A stretch of DNA of 64,000 bases from Treponema sp. (lineage in GTDB: Bacteria > Spirochaetota > Spirochaetia > Treponematales > Treponemataceae): NCBI GenBank assembly GCA_024402505.1, contig JAKSTP010000006.1, positions 20,912 through 84,911 of the forward strand, given 5' to 3'. The notes under the pieces were generated by a model. The model did not search any database, was not told the DNA's origin, and saw nothing but the letters and a program-made list of their open reading frames with translations. Shown in pieces: positions 46,020-53,176 of the stretch. The translations under genes and the position numbers were made by a program. Position 1 is the first letter of the stretch; each line of letters starts with the position of its first letter.

Positions 46020-47507
46020 ATGAAAACTGTAGCCGGAATTGATATGGGTACACAGTCAATGAAAGTTGTACTCTACGATTACGAAAACAAAAAAACAATT
46101 GAAAGCGGCGCCTGCCCAATGGACCTGATTTCAGAAAATGATGGTACACGTGAACAGAAAGTAGAATGGTACGATGAAGCTTTGAGCGTATGTTTTGGAA
46201 AACTTTCTGCTGAAGGACGCGCTTCTATCCAGGCTATTGGTGTTTCAGGACACCAGCACGGATTTGTTCCTCTTGGAAAAGACGGAAAAGCCCTTTACAA
46301 CGTAAAACTTTGGAACGATACATCTACTGCCGAAGAATGTAAAATCCTTACAGATGCAATCGGCGGAAAAGAAAAAATGGTTGAAGCCGTTCAGAACTTC
46401 ATGCTCCCAGGTTTCACAGCTCCAAAAATCTTCTGGCTCAAACGTCACAAACCTGAAGCTTTTGCAAATCTTGCTTACATCATGCTTCCACACGACTACA
46501 TCAACTTCGCTCTTACAGGCGACTACGTAATGGAATGTGGTGATGCTTCGGGAACAGCCATCTTCAATTCAATCGAAAGAAAATGGTCAGAAAAAGTATG
46601 CAATCTTATTGATGAAGGACTTCTTGCAAAACTTCCAAAAATCATCTCTGACGACCAGCCAGCAGGTTTTGTAAATGCAGAAGCTGCTAAAAAATTCGGA
46701 ATCCCAGAAGGAATCCCTGTATCAGCTGGTGGTGGAGACAACATGATGTCTGCTATCGGAACTGGTTGTGTTAAAGGCGGAACTCTTACAATGTCTATGG
46801 GAACTTCCGGAACACTTTACGGTTTCAACGACAAATCAGTTGCTGATCCAGAAAACGGAATCTCAGGATTCGCATCTTCTACAAACGGATACCTTCCACT
46901 CCTTTGTACAATGAACTGTACAGTTGCTTCAGAAGAAATCCGCGACCTGTTCCAGCTTGACGTTCGTGCATTCGACGACGAAGCTGCAAAAGCAAAACCA
47001 GGTTGTGACGGTGTATTCGTTCTGCCATTCTTCAACGGTGAACGTACTCCTAACCTTCCACACGGACGCGCTTCTATTACAGGTATGACATACGCAAACT
47101 GTTCACGCGCAAACATTGCCCGTGCTGCTCTTGAAAGTGCAGTATTCAGCATGCGCGGTGGCTTGGACGGATTCAAAGCCCTTGGTTTTGATGCTAAAGA
47201 ACTTCGTCTTACTGGTGGTGGAGCAAAATCACCTGTATGGCGCCAGATCGTTGCTGATATCCTGAACCTGCCTGTAAAAGTTCCTGTAAACTCAGAAGCT
47301 GCTGCATTCGGTGGTGCATTGCAGGCTCTTTGGTGTCTGGAAACAAAAGCTGGAAAGAAAGTTTCAATGGCCGAAATTGCAGACGCACACGTTGAACTGG
47401 ACGAAAGCAAAACAACAATGCCAATCGCCGAAAACGTAGCTGCTTACAACAAAGCTTACGAAGAATACAAGGTTATCCTGAACCAGGTTAGCCCACTTTA
47501 CGTATAA
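46020..47507 (+). CDS. xylB: Xylulokinase
   Basis: 495 residues. FGGY kinase: GIDMGTQSMK (phosphate loop) at the N-terminus, SGHQHGFV and the catalytic Asp in GGGDNMMSAIGTG, GTSGTLYG, and ELRLTGGGAKSPVWRQI at the adenosine site. It phosphorylates D-xylulose to xylulose-5-phosphate for the pentose phosphate pathway. AAGGAG precedes the ATG. No xylA nearby. With cellobiose phosphorylase it supports growth on plant polysaccharides. Confidence 0.93.
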   Translation: MKTVAGIDMGTQSMKVVLYDYENKKTIESGACPMDLISENDGTREQKVEWYDEALSVCFGKLSAEGRASIQAIGVSGHQHGFVPLGKDGKALYNVKLWNDTSTAEECKILTDAIGGKEKMVEAVQNFMLPGFTAPKIFWLKRHKPEAFANLAYIMLPHDYINFALTGDYVMECGDASGTAIFNSIERKWSEKVCNLIDEGLLAKLPKIISDDQPAGFVNAEAAKKFGIPEGIPVSAGGGDNMMSAIGTGCVKGGTLTMSMGTSGTLYGFNDKSVADPENGISGFASSTNGYLPLLCTMNCTVASEEIRDLFQLDVRAFDDEAAKAKPGCDGVFVLPFFNGERTPNLPHGRASITGMTYANCSRANIARAALESAVFSMRGGLDGFKALGFDAKELRLTGGGAKSPVWRQIVADILNLPVKVPVNSEAAAFGGALQALWCLETKAGKKVSMAEIADAHVELDESKTTMPIAENVAAYNKAYEEYKVILNQVSPLYV

Positions 47508-47517
47508 CTAACATTAT

Positions 47518-47544
47518 CGTCATGCTGAGTTTTTTTCAGCATCT
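47518..47544 (+). repeat. TGTCAT-type palindromic repeat after xylB
   Basis: CGTCATGCTGAG, a T-run, then CTCAGCATCT-like pairing. It lies 11 bp after xylB and may help terminate it. Confidence 0.65.
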
Positions 47545-47554
47545 GACCTAAAAT

Positions 47555-47681
47555 AAAGGGTCTGTCCCAAAAGTTATGAGTGTAGCACTCATTGAGTCCG
47601 TCAAAATGACTGCTACACTAATTGTGGTGGTTTCGATAAACTCAACCACCGTAATGCAAACTTATTGGACAGGCCCTTTTT
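47555..47681. mobile_element. 127-bp cloverleaf-like MITE candidate
   Basis: Terminal inverted arms AAAGGGTCTGTCC (47555-47567) and GGACAGGCCCTTT (47667-47679) continue as AAAAGTT/AACTTATT. Between them are two hairpins: a perfect 9-bp AGTGTAGCA/TGCTACACT plus TCATT/AATGA, and a perfect 7-bp GGTGGTT/AACCACC. The arms resemble termini of IS5- or IS1182-like elements, but there is no transposase. An open frame at 47576-47794 is not regarded as a gene. 47682-47884 is AT-rich promoter-like DNA. Confidence 0.6.
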
Positions 47682-47884
47682 TATTAACTAAATTTCTTTA
47701 TTTCTTATTTTTGTCGATTTTACTTGCTTTTGTCTCCACTGGCGATGACCGCAAAATCATTTACGCCGTAATTTCCAGCAACGAAGAAAAATGACTAAAA
47801 AAAATGGCCGCCAAAAAATAAAGAGTAAAAGTGTACATATACTATATTTTATATTATAATATAAAAAAATTTTGAGAGAAAAAT

Positions 47885-48865
47885 ATGAAAAAGTATATTT
47901 ATTCTGCTTTATTAGGAGTAAGTTTTCTGCTTGCTACGGGTTGTGCTTCAAAACTACCAACAGTATCTGAATCCCAGCTTCAGTCTTCTGATTCTAAAAA
48001 TCTTTCCTACAATGGAAAAACTTACGAATTAGTTCAAAATCTAGAATTTAATGATGATTCTAACATTTTTGAGTTTGCTAATATTTCTTCTGAAGTTAAA
48101 AGCGAAAATATCTATGTAAAAGATGGTATTTTACATGCCGTTCCTTCTGTTTCTTCTACAAAATGGGGATTTGCAATGTATTGGCCCACTTTAATTTCAA
48201 AACAACTTATAGAACGAAAATCTATAGTTGAGATTAAATATAAATTACCTGAAAAATTTTATGGTTCTTGCTGTAGCATATGTTTTGTAGAACCTTATTT
48301 ATTAAGATGGAAAGGAAACGGCCAGGGATGGGATTTCACAAGCTTTCATTTATGCGAGATTAGAACAAATCCTAATGGTCTGGTTAACTTTTATTCCAGT
48401 ATGTGGCTTGGAAAACAGAAAGAACCGTTTAATGTTCCTTGGGAAGATATTGAATTTGAATGCCCTGATTATCAGAGCAACTGGGATTACGATATTCCTG
48501 AAAACTATTATGATGAAAATAAATATTCTTTCGATGATGAGACTGCATTCCAGTGGCACACTTTACGGGTCTTCTATGATGACACAAGCCTAACTGTGTA
48601 TAACGATGATATAAAAACTTATGAATGGAATTGGAACGAGCATTCTGAATATGGTCTCCCATGTGATGGTTCATTGCTATATTATTATGATGAATATTCT
48701 TCTTTATTAGGTCCTATGGAACTGACTATCGAATACTCAATAACATCAGATTGGATTTCCAACAAAAATCTTCAATGGGAATTTATTGTAAGGAACACTC
48801 CCAATTTGAGATCTGGTCCGTACGACTTACAAATTGATTACATTAAAGTGTGGGAAACAAAATAA
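47885..48865 (+). CDS. Lipoprotein with concanavalin A-like (GH16-like) fold
   Basis: 326 residues. Signal peptide and lipobox LLATGC (C20). The body has GH16/laminarinase-like features: ELVQNLEFNDDSN at the start and the ending LQIDYIKVWE, the usual last strand of GH16. The catalytic ExDxxE motif is not found where expected, so it is probably a binding protein rather than a glucanase. The DNA is clearly more AT-rich than its neighbours and the codon use differs, suggesting acquisition. GAGAG precedes the ATG; a strongly AT-rich promoter lies upstream. Confidence 0.7.
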   Translation: MKKYIYSALLGVSFLLATGCASKLPTVSESQLQSSDSKNLSYNGKTYELVQNLEFNDDSNIFEFANISSEVKSENIYVKDGILHAVPSVSSTKWGFAMYWPTLISKQLIERKSIVEIKYKLPEKFYGSCCSICFVEPYLLRWKGNGQGWDFTSFHLCEIRTNPNGLVNFYSSMWLGKQKEPFNVPWEDIEFECPDYQSNWDYDIPENYYDENKYSFDDETAFQWHTLRVFYDDTSLTVYNDDIKTYEWNWNEHSEYGLPCDGSLLYYYDEYSSLLGPMELTIEYSITSDWISNKNLQWEFIVRNTPNLRSGPYDLQIDYIKVWETK

Positions 48866-48924
48866 GGCGGGCTCCCTGTAAATACAATTGTTCTTTTAGT
48901 TGATGTCAAAAATTTACGATCAAA

Positions 48925-48971
48925 AAAATGCCATGAGCAGCTTCAAATTGAAATTGCCATGGCATTTTTTT
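48925..48971. terminator. Bidirectional terminator
   Basis: AATGCCATG pairs with CATGGCATT around an inner TTCAAATTGAA palindrome, with A- and T-runs on the two sides. Shared by the lipoprotein and flotillin genes. Confidence 0.8.
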
Positions 48972-48989
48972 TTACTCTTCAGTTATTTT

Positions 48990-50489
48990 TTAATCCTGTT
49001 TGTCTTTCTTTTTTACAGAAAGATCTGCGGCAACCTTTCCACCAAGAAGTCCGGCAGCCAAAGTTTTCAGGTCAATTCCAAGAGTTTCTCCTAACCCTTC
49101 GCTTACCTGAGTAATGGTTTTCATCATATCACCCTGAAGTTTTGATGAATCTCCACCATACATGTAAATCTTATCTACATTCTGATAAGCTTTTCCTGAA
49201 GCTTCTGCAATTTTTGGAAGCTGTTCAAAGTATACTTTTAATGCATCCAGCTGCATCTGCTGTTTGGCGGCATCACCGTACTCTTTAAGAGCCTCTGCCT
49301 TTTCCCGCATACCGTCTGCTTCTGCAACCAGTTTTGCTTTAATTGCAGCGGCTTCTGCTTCACCCTGTGCCTGAATTGCTTCGGCAATTGCTTTTTTACC
49401 GGCTGCTTCCGATTCCATTGCCATTTTTTCTGCTTCTGCTTTTTTCTGGCGCTGGAATGCTTCGGCTTCCGCTTCTCTTTGCATTTCAAAGGCTTCAGCT
49501 TCGGCAATTTTCTGGCGGGTATAAAGATCGGCATCGGCTTTTTGCTGTGCGGCATATTTTTGTGCTTCGGCAGTCTTTTTGATTTCAGCTTCAAGTGCCC
49601 GTTCTTTTACAGAAACTGCTTTTTCCTGAAGTTCAATTTCCTTTTCCTGACGGGCAATATTTGCTTCTGCTTCTTTAACTTCTCGTTCCTTACGCTGAAC
49701 TTCTGCTTCGATTGCCATGGCAGCTTCGGCTTTGGCTCTTTCTGTGTCGGCTTTTGCTTTTAATGCTGCCTGTTTCAAGGCAAGTTCATTCTGTTTCTGA
49801 GCAATTTCCAGTTCTGCAGCAACTTCGGCTTCGTTTGCAGCTTTCTTTGCTTCTGCCTGTGCAATCTGAACTTCAGCTTCTGCAGCGGCTTTTGCTTTTG
49901 CAGCATCTTTAGAAATGGAAACTGTATTTTCAATACCAAGGTTGTTGATTACACCATTATCATCTTTAAAGTTCTGAATATTGAAAGTTGTAAGTTCAAG
50001 ACCAAGATCTGCAAGATTTGGTTTAACATTGTCAGCAATTGTATCAGCAAGAACTTTTTTATCGCCCTGGATCAAATCCTTTAATTTTACCTGAGAAATG
50101 ATTTCGCGGATGTTTCCTTCAAGAACAGGAGTTACTACTTCCGCAATTGCAGCTGTTGAATAACCTGTAAAACGTGAAGCTGCTCTTTTCATAATTTCAT
50201 CGTCTTGAGAAATTGCAATATTGGCAACTGCATCTACTTTAATATTGATGGCATCCTGTGTTGGAATTGAACTCTTTGATTCAAAATCTACCTGAATATT
50301 TTCAAGAGTCATGTAATCAATTCGCTGAAAGAATGGAACAACAAAAATTGCTTTTCCGGTTACTGTCTTGTTTCCAAATGGACCTACTCTAATACCAATT
50401 CTGTTTTTTGGAACTTTTTTATAAGAACAAAAGAACAAAACCAAAAGCACTACAACTACAAGTGCAATAACAATAACTAAACCTGACAT
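48990..50489 (-). CDS. Flotillin-like SPFH protein
   Basis: 499 residues. N-terminal membrane helix (about 3-24), SPFH domain (30-200), then a long Ala/Glu/Lys-rich coiled coil (200-390, with EAEAFxxQ repeats), and a C-terminal hydrophobic segment (GLGETLGIDLKTLAAGLLGG). This is the FloT/YqiK arrangement. These proteins oligomerise at membrane microdomains and influence fluidity and protein assembly. TAGGGAG precedes the ATG. No NfeD partner gene is adjacent. Confidence 0.93.
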   Translation of the reverse strand: MSGLVIVIALVVVVLLVLFFCSYKKVPKNRIGIRVGPFGNKTVTGKAIFVVPFFQRIDYMTLENIQVDFESKSSIPTQDAINIKVDAVANIAISQDDEIMKRAASRFTGYSTAAIAEVVTPVLEGNIREIISQVKLKDLIQGDKKVLADTIADNVKPNLADLGLELTTFNIQNFKDDNGVINNLGIENTVSISKDAAKAKAAAEAEVQIAQAEAKKAANEAEVAAELEIAQKQNELALKQAALKAKADTERAKAEAAMAIEAEVQRKEREVKEAEANIARQEKEIELQEKAVSVKERALEAEIKKTAEAQKYAAQQKADADLYTRQKIAEAEAFEMQREAEAEAFQRQKKAEAEKMAMESEAAGKKAIAEAIQAQGEAEAAAIKAKLVAEADGMREKAEALKEYGDAAKQQMQLDALKVYFEQLPKIAEASGKAYQNVDKIYMYGGDSSKLQGDMMKTITQVSEGLGETLGIDLKTLAAGLLGGKVAADLSVKKKDKQD

Positions 50490-50623
50490 TTTAGTCTCCC
50501 TAGTTTTTGATTTAATACCTGCCTACGCAGCTTTGAATATTTCCATCCTTATTTAAAAATAATACTATTTTTCGAAAAGTCAAAATAAATTTTGGCTAAA
50601 TAAATAAACTGACTATTCAAATC

Positions 50624-50651
50624 AGATTTCTCGACTTCGCTCGAAATGACA
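50624..50651. repeat. TGTCAT-type palindromic repeat at the 5' break of the exoIII remnant
   Basis: AGATTTCTCGACTTCGCTCG then AAATGACA, a full unit with TTTCTCG/CGAAA pairing. It lies immediately before the truncated exonuclease gene. Confidence 0.85.
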
Positions 50652-50686
50652 GGGGTTAGAGGTCTCCAATACGCTTCAGTCCAAAA

Positions 50687-51114
50687 GTTGGAAAAAAGGA
50701 TTTCTGTTCTTGGTTGGACAATTGTGGTGCAGATGTAATTTGCATTCAGGAAACAAAAGCAAAACCTGACCAGCTTTCAGATAATCTTACAAATCCACCA
50801 AAATACAAGTCTTTCTGGGCAAGTACTGTAAAACCTGGATATTCTGGAACTGCCATTTATTCTAAAACTGAACCAGATAAAATCGAAATTCTTGGTGATT
50901 CCCGTTTTGACGATGAAGGCCGTACAATTATGGCATTTTTTGGAAAATTTGTTGTCATAAGCGCTTACTTCCCAAACAGTCAGGACGCCGAAGCGTGCCT
51001 GGATGACAAAATTCCTTGAATCGGGATACTGCGATACTTTCCGTCATTTCTGCCAGGAGCCTGATCAATATTCCTGGTGGAGCTATCGTTTTCATGCCCG
51101 GGGAAAAAATGAAC
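50687..51114 (+). pseudogene. Exodeoxyribonuclease III remnant
   Basis: Homology begins at VGKKDF (50687), so the N-terminal ~20 residues are missing. VICIQETKAKPDQL and YSGTAIYSK and [12 protein letters not shown] follow. Near 50990 the sequence jumps in another frame to [19 protein letters not shown] and [13 protein letters not shown], a deletion of about 60 codons that removes the GDYN active-site region. The C-terminal DNA-binding end is also lost, cut into the next remnant. Non-functional. Confidence 0.9.
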
Positions 51115-51294
51115 ACATCTCACCTTTCACATATTCAGACTGTTTTAGACAATTCCGTTGCTAAAGGCAAAATTTCCGGAGCTAACTGTCTTATCTTCAA
51201 AGATGGAAAGGAGATTGGATATTGGGAATCAGGATTCAAGGTCATTACTTTTAAGGCAGCCCAATTTTTTTGTGATCCCTTCCTTTTTTCATGA
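51109..51294 (+). pseudogene. Beta-lactamase-family serine hydrolase remnant
   Basis: The first 44 codons ([19 protein letters not shown] and IFKDGKEIGYWESGFK) look like the N-terminus of a class C-like serine hydrolase; the sequence then turns to unrelated codons and a stop, before the SxxK motif. The junction with the exoIII remnant is inside codons shared by both (about 51109-51114). Confidence 0.8.
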
Positions 51295-51313
51295 TAAAAC
51301 CGTAAAATCAGTT

Positions 51314-51319
51314 TATAAT
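51314..51319 (+). promoter_or_regulatory. -10 box TATAAT, 6 nt before the ATG at 51326
   Basis: TATAAT, six bases, ATG. No -35 and no Shine-Dalgarno. Predicted leaderless. Confidence 0.55.
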
Positions 51320-51325
51320 AAAAAT

Positions 51326-52690
51326 ATGCCAACCAGGTTTCAGTTATTTAAAGAGAAATTCATCAATAACTTTATAATGCCAAAAGACATTAAAAGAATC
51401 GTTATTACTCAGAATCTTGATCGGCTTATAAAGATTTCTCTGTTTATTTTTATTTTAAGCATTCTTACATTAATTCCGTTGTTATTTTCTCCTGGCAGCA
51501 AAACTCCAGAAACTACTGATTATATTTTTCATTATTGTTCCATGGCCATTATTGAATTTCTTAGTTTTTCTATTGGAATTATTCTTAAAAAATCAAACAA
51601 AGTTCGATTTTCAAATTTTCTTTTAATCTTTAATTTTGCCAGCCTTGAATTTCTCTGTTTTCTAATTTTTAAATACGGTACTAATTCTTTTAACTCTCTG
51701 ATTATTTTTGTTTGTCTTGCAACTCTGGTTCCCTTAATTTACGCCATTGAACCTATTTACTACATTCTTATAGTTCTTGTTATAGGTCTTCTTATGGGAC
51801 CGAAGTTTATTGATCTTTACGGAACAAATTCTTCTTCCAATGGCTTTGTTTATATTTTTATTATGTGTGGCCTGGCTATGAGCCGTTGGTTTTACATAAA
51901 AAACAGCATGATTCATGAACGAAAAATTAATGAACGGGACAACCAGATTCAGCAGGAATTGGAGATGGCTTCTCTGGTTCAAAAAAGTTTTTATCAGCAT
52001 GATTTAACAACCATAAAAGATTGGGATATTGCCTACTACAATAATCCAATGATGAGCGTTAGTGGCGATTTGTTCGATTTTTTTGTTCGCCAGAATAAAC
52101 TTGACGGCCTTTGTATTTTTGATGTTTCCGGTCATGGTCTTGCTTCAGGTTTTATTACAATGATGGTAAAAAACACCATGGAAGAAGAATTCTATGAAAA
52201 TGAAGATATTGAATTAGACTTTACTATGAGAAGGATTAATGAACGAGTCCGTGAAGAAAAAGGAAATATTGAAAACTATCTTACGGGAATTATCCTTCGA
52301 TTTACAGAAAAAAATATTGAAATGGTAAATGCCGGTCATCCGATTCCGGTTATTTATCATGCTTCAACAAAAACCTGTGAATATTTTAACTGCAGATTGG
52401 AAGACCGTCAGGGTGCCATTGGCCTTGGTGATCTGGATTTTGATTTTACAACTCTCACAATCAATCTTGAAAAGGGCGACCGCATCATTCTTTATACAGA
52501 CGGAATTTTTGAATCAAAAAACAACATGAACATTGAGTTTGGAAAAGAAAATTTTCTGGCATCTGTTCAAAAGCACTGCAATCTTGATGTAGAAAATCAG
52601 GTTTCTGCCATCGCCAGGGACATTACCCAATACATAGGAACTGCCCCTAGAAATGATGATATTTCCATTGTCATTCTTGAGAAAAAATGA
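51326..52690 (+). CDS. Membrane-bound SpoIIE/RsbU-type PP2C phosphatase
   Basis: 454 residues from the ATG at 51326. Six membrane helices (about 30-200) precede a coiled-coil linker (INERDNQIQQELEMASLVQ) and a PP2C SpoIIE domain with SVSGDLFDFF, FDVSGHGLASG (metal Asp and Gly), LYTDGIFES and NDDISIVIL. It dephosphorylates a partner-switching anti-anti-sigma factor in response to an unknown signal; no partner genes are adjacent. An in-frame extension into the upstream serine-hydrolase remnant (51158) is rejected. Confidence 0.9.
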   Translation: MPTRFQLFKEKFINNFIMPKDIKRIVITQNLDRLIKISLFIFILSILTLIPLLFSPGSKTPETTDYIFHYCSMAIIEFLSFSIGIILKKSNKVRFSNFLLIFNFASLEFLCFLIFKYGTNSFNSLIIFVCLATLVPLIYAIEPIYYILIVLVIGLLMGPKFIDLYGTNSSSNGFVYIFIMCGLAMSRWFYIKNSMIHERKINERDNQIQQELEMASLVQKSFYQHDLTTIKDWDIAYYNNPMMSVSGDLFDFFVRQNKLDGLCIFDVSGHGLASGFITMMVKNTMEEEFYENEDIELDFTMRRINERVREEKGNIENYLTGIILRFTEKNIEMVNAGHPIPVIYHASTKTCEYFNCRLEDRQGAIGLGDLDFDFTTLTINLEKGDRIILYTDGIFESKNNMNIEFGKENFLASVQKHCNLDVENQVSAIARDITQYIGTAPRNDDISIVILEKK

Positions 52691-52708
52691 TTTTTGATTT
52701 TCTGGTAT

Positions 52709-53071
52709 TTAATTACTGGAAATGTGTTTTTTGATGCATTCAAAAGTTTCTATGCTGATATCATGTTCCATTTTGCATGCATCTTCGGAAGCGGTTTTTT
52801 CGGAAACGCCAAGGCTTACAAGAATTTTGGTAAGCACTGTGTGGCGCTCGTAAATTCTTTCTGCAACTTCAAGCCCGGATGATTCAAGAGTAATATTACC
52901 TTCCGGGCTGATTTTTATGTATCCGTCTTTTTCAAGATTATGAATGGCAACGCTTACCGTTGGGCGGGAGAAATTCATGGATTTGCAGATATCAATTGCA
53001 CGAACATCTCCCTGTTTTGAAAGGACCAGAATAGTTTCCAAATACATTTCTGCTGATTCAGTTATCTTCAT
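52709..53071 (-). CDS. DtxR/MntR-family metal-dependent repressor, short form
   Basis: 120 residues. Winged-helix DNA-binding domain (1-70) with VRAIDICKSMNFSRPTVSVAIHNLEKDGYI, and the dimer/metal domain. DACKMEHDIS matches the DtxR metal-site DACRWEH with Cys, Glu and His; MntR has a Glu in place of the Cys. There is no C-terminal SH3/FeoA-like domain. Likely iron repressor of the feo operon; it lies downstream of feoB with a 105-bp gap that could hold its own promoter (TATAAT near 53105 on the minus strand). Confidence 0.88.
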   Translation of the reverse strand: MKITESAEMYLETILVLSKQGDVRAIDICKSMNFSRPTVSVAIHNLEKDGYIKISPEGNITLESSGLEVAERIYERHTVLTKILVSLGVSEKTASEDACKMEHDISIETFECIKKHISSN

Positions 53072-53176
53072 AAATACGCTACCTTAAAAGGTTTATATCA
53101 TTATTATATATAAATAGTTTGATTTAATACAACCTTTATTTTGCAGACAGATCTTCCTCAGCAGAAAGCACTTTCC

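Noticed and set aside
47576..47794. 72-codon plus-strand frame
   Set aside because: Lies mostly inside the hairpins of the structured element; no ribosome site.
51158..51325. N-terminal extension of the SpoIIE phosphatase
   Set aside because: It reads out of frame through the serine-hydrolase remnant; the -10 box and ATG at 51326 define the gene.
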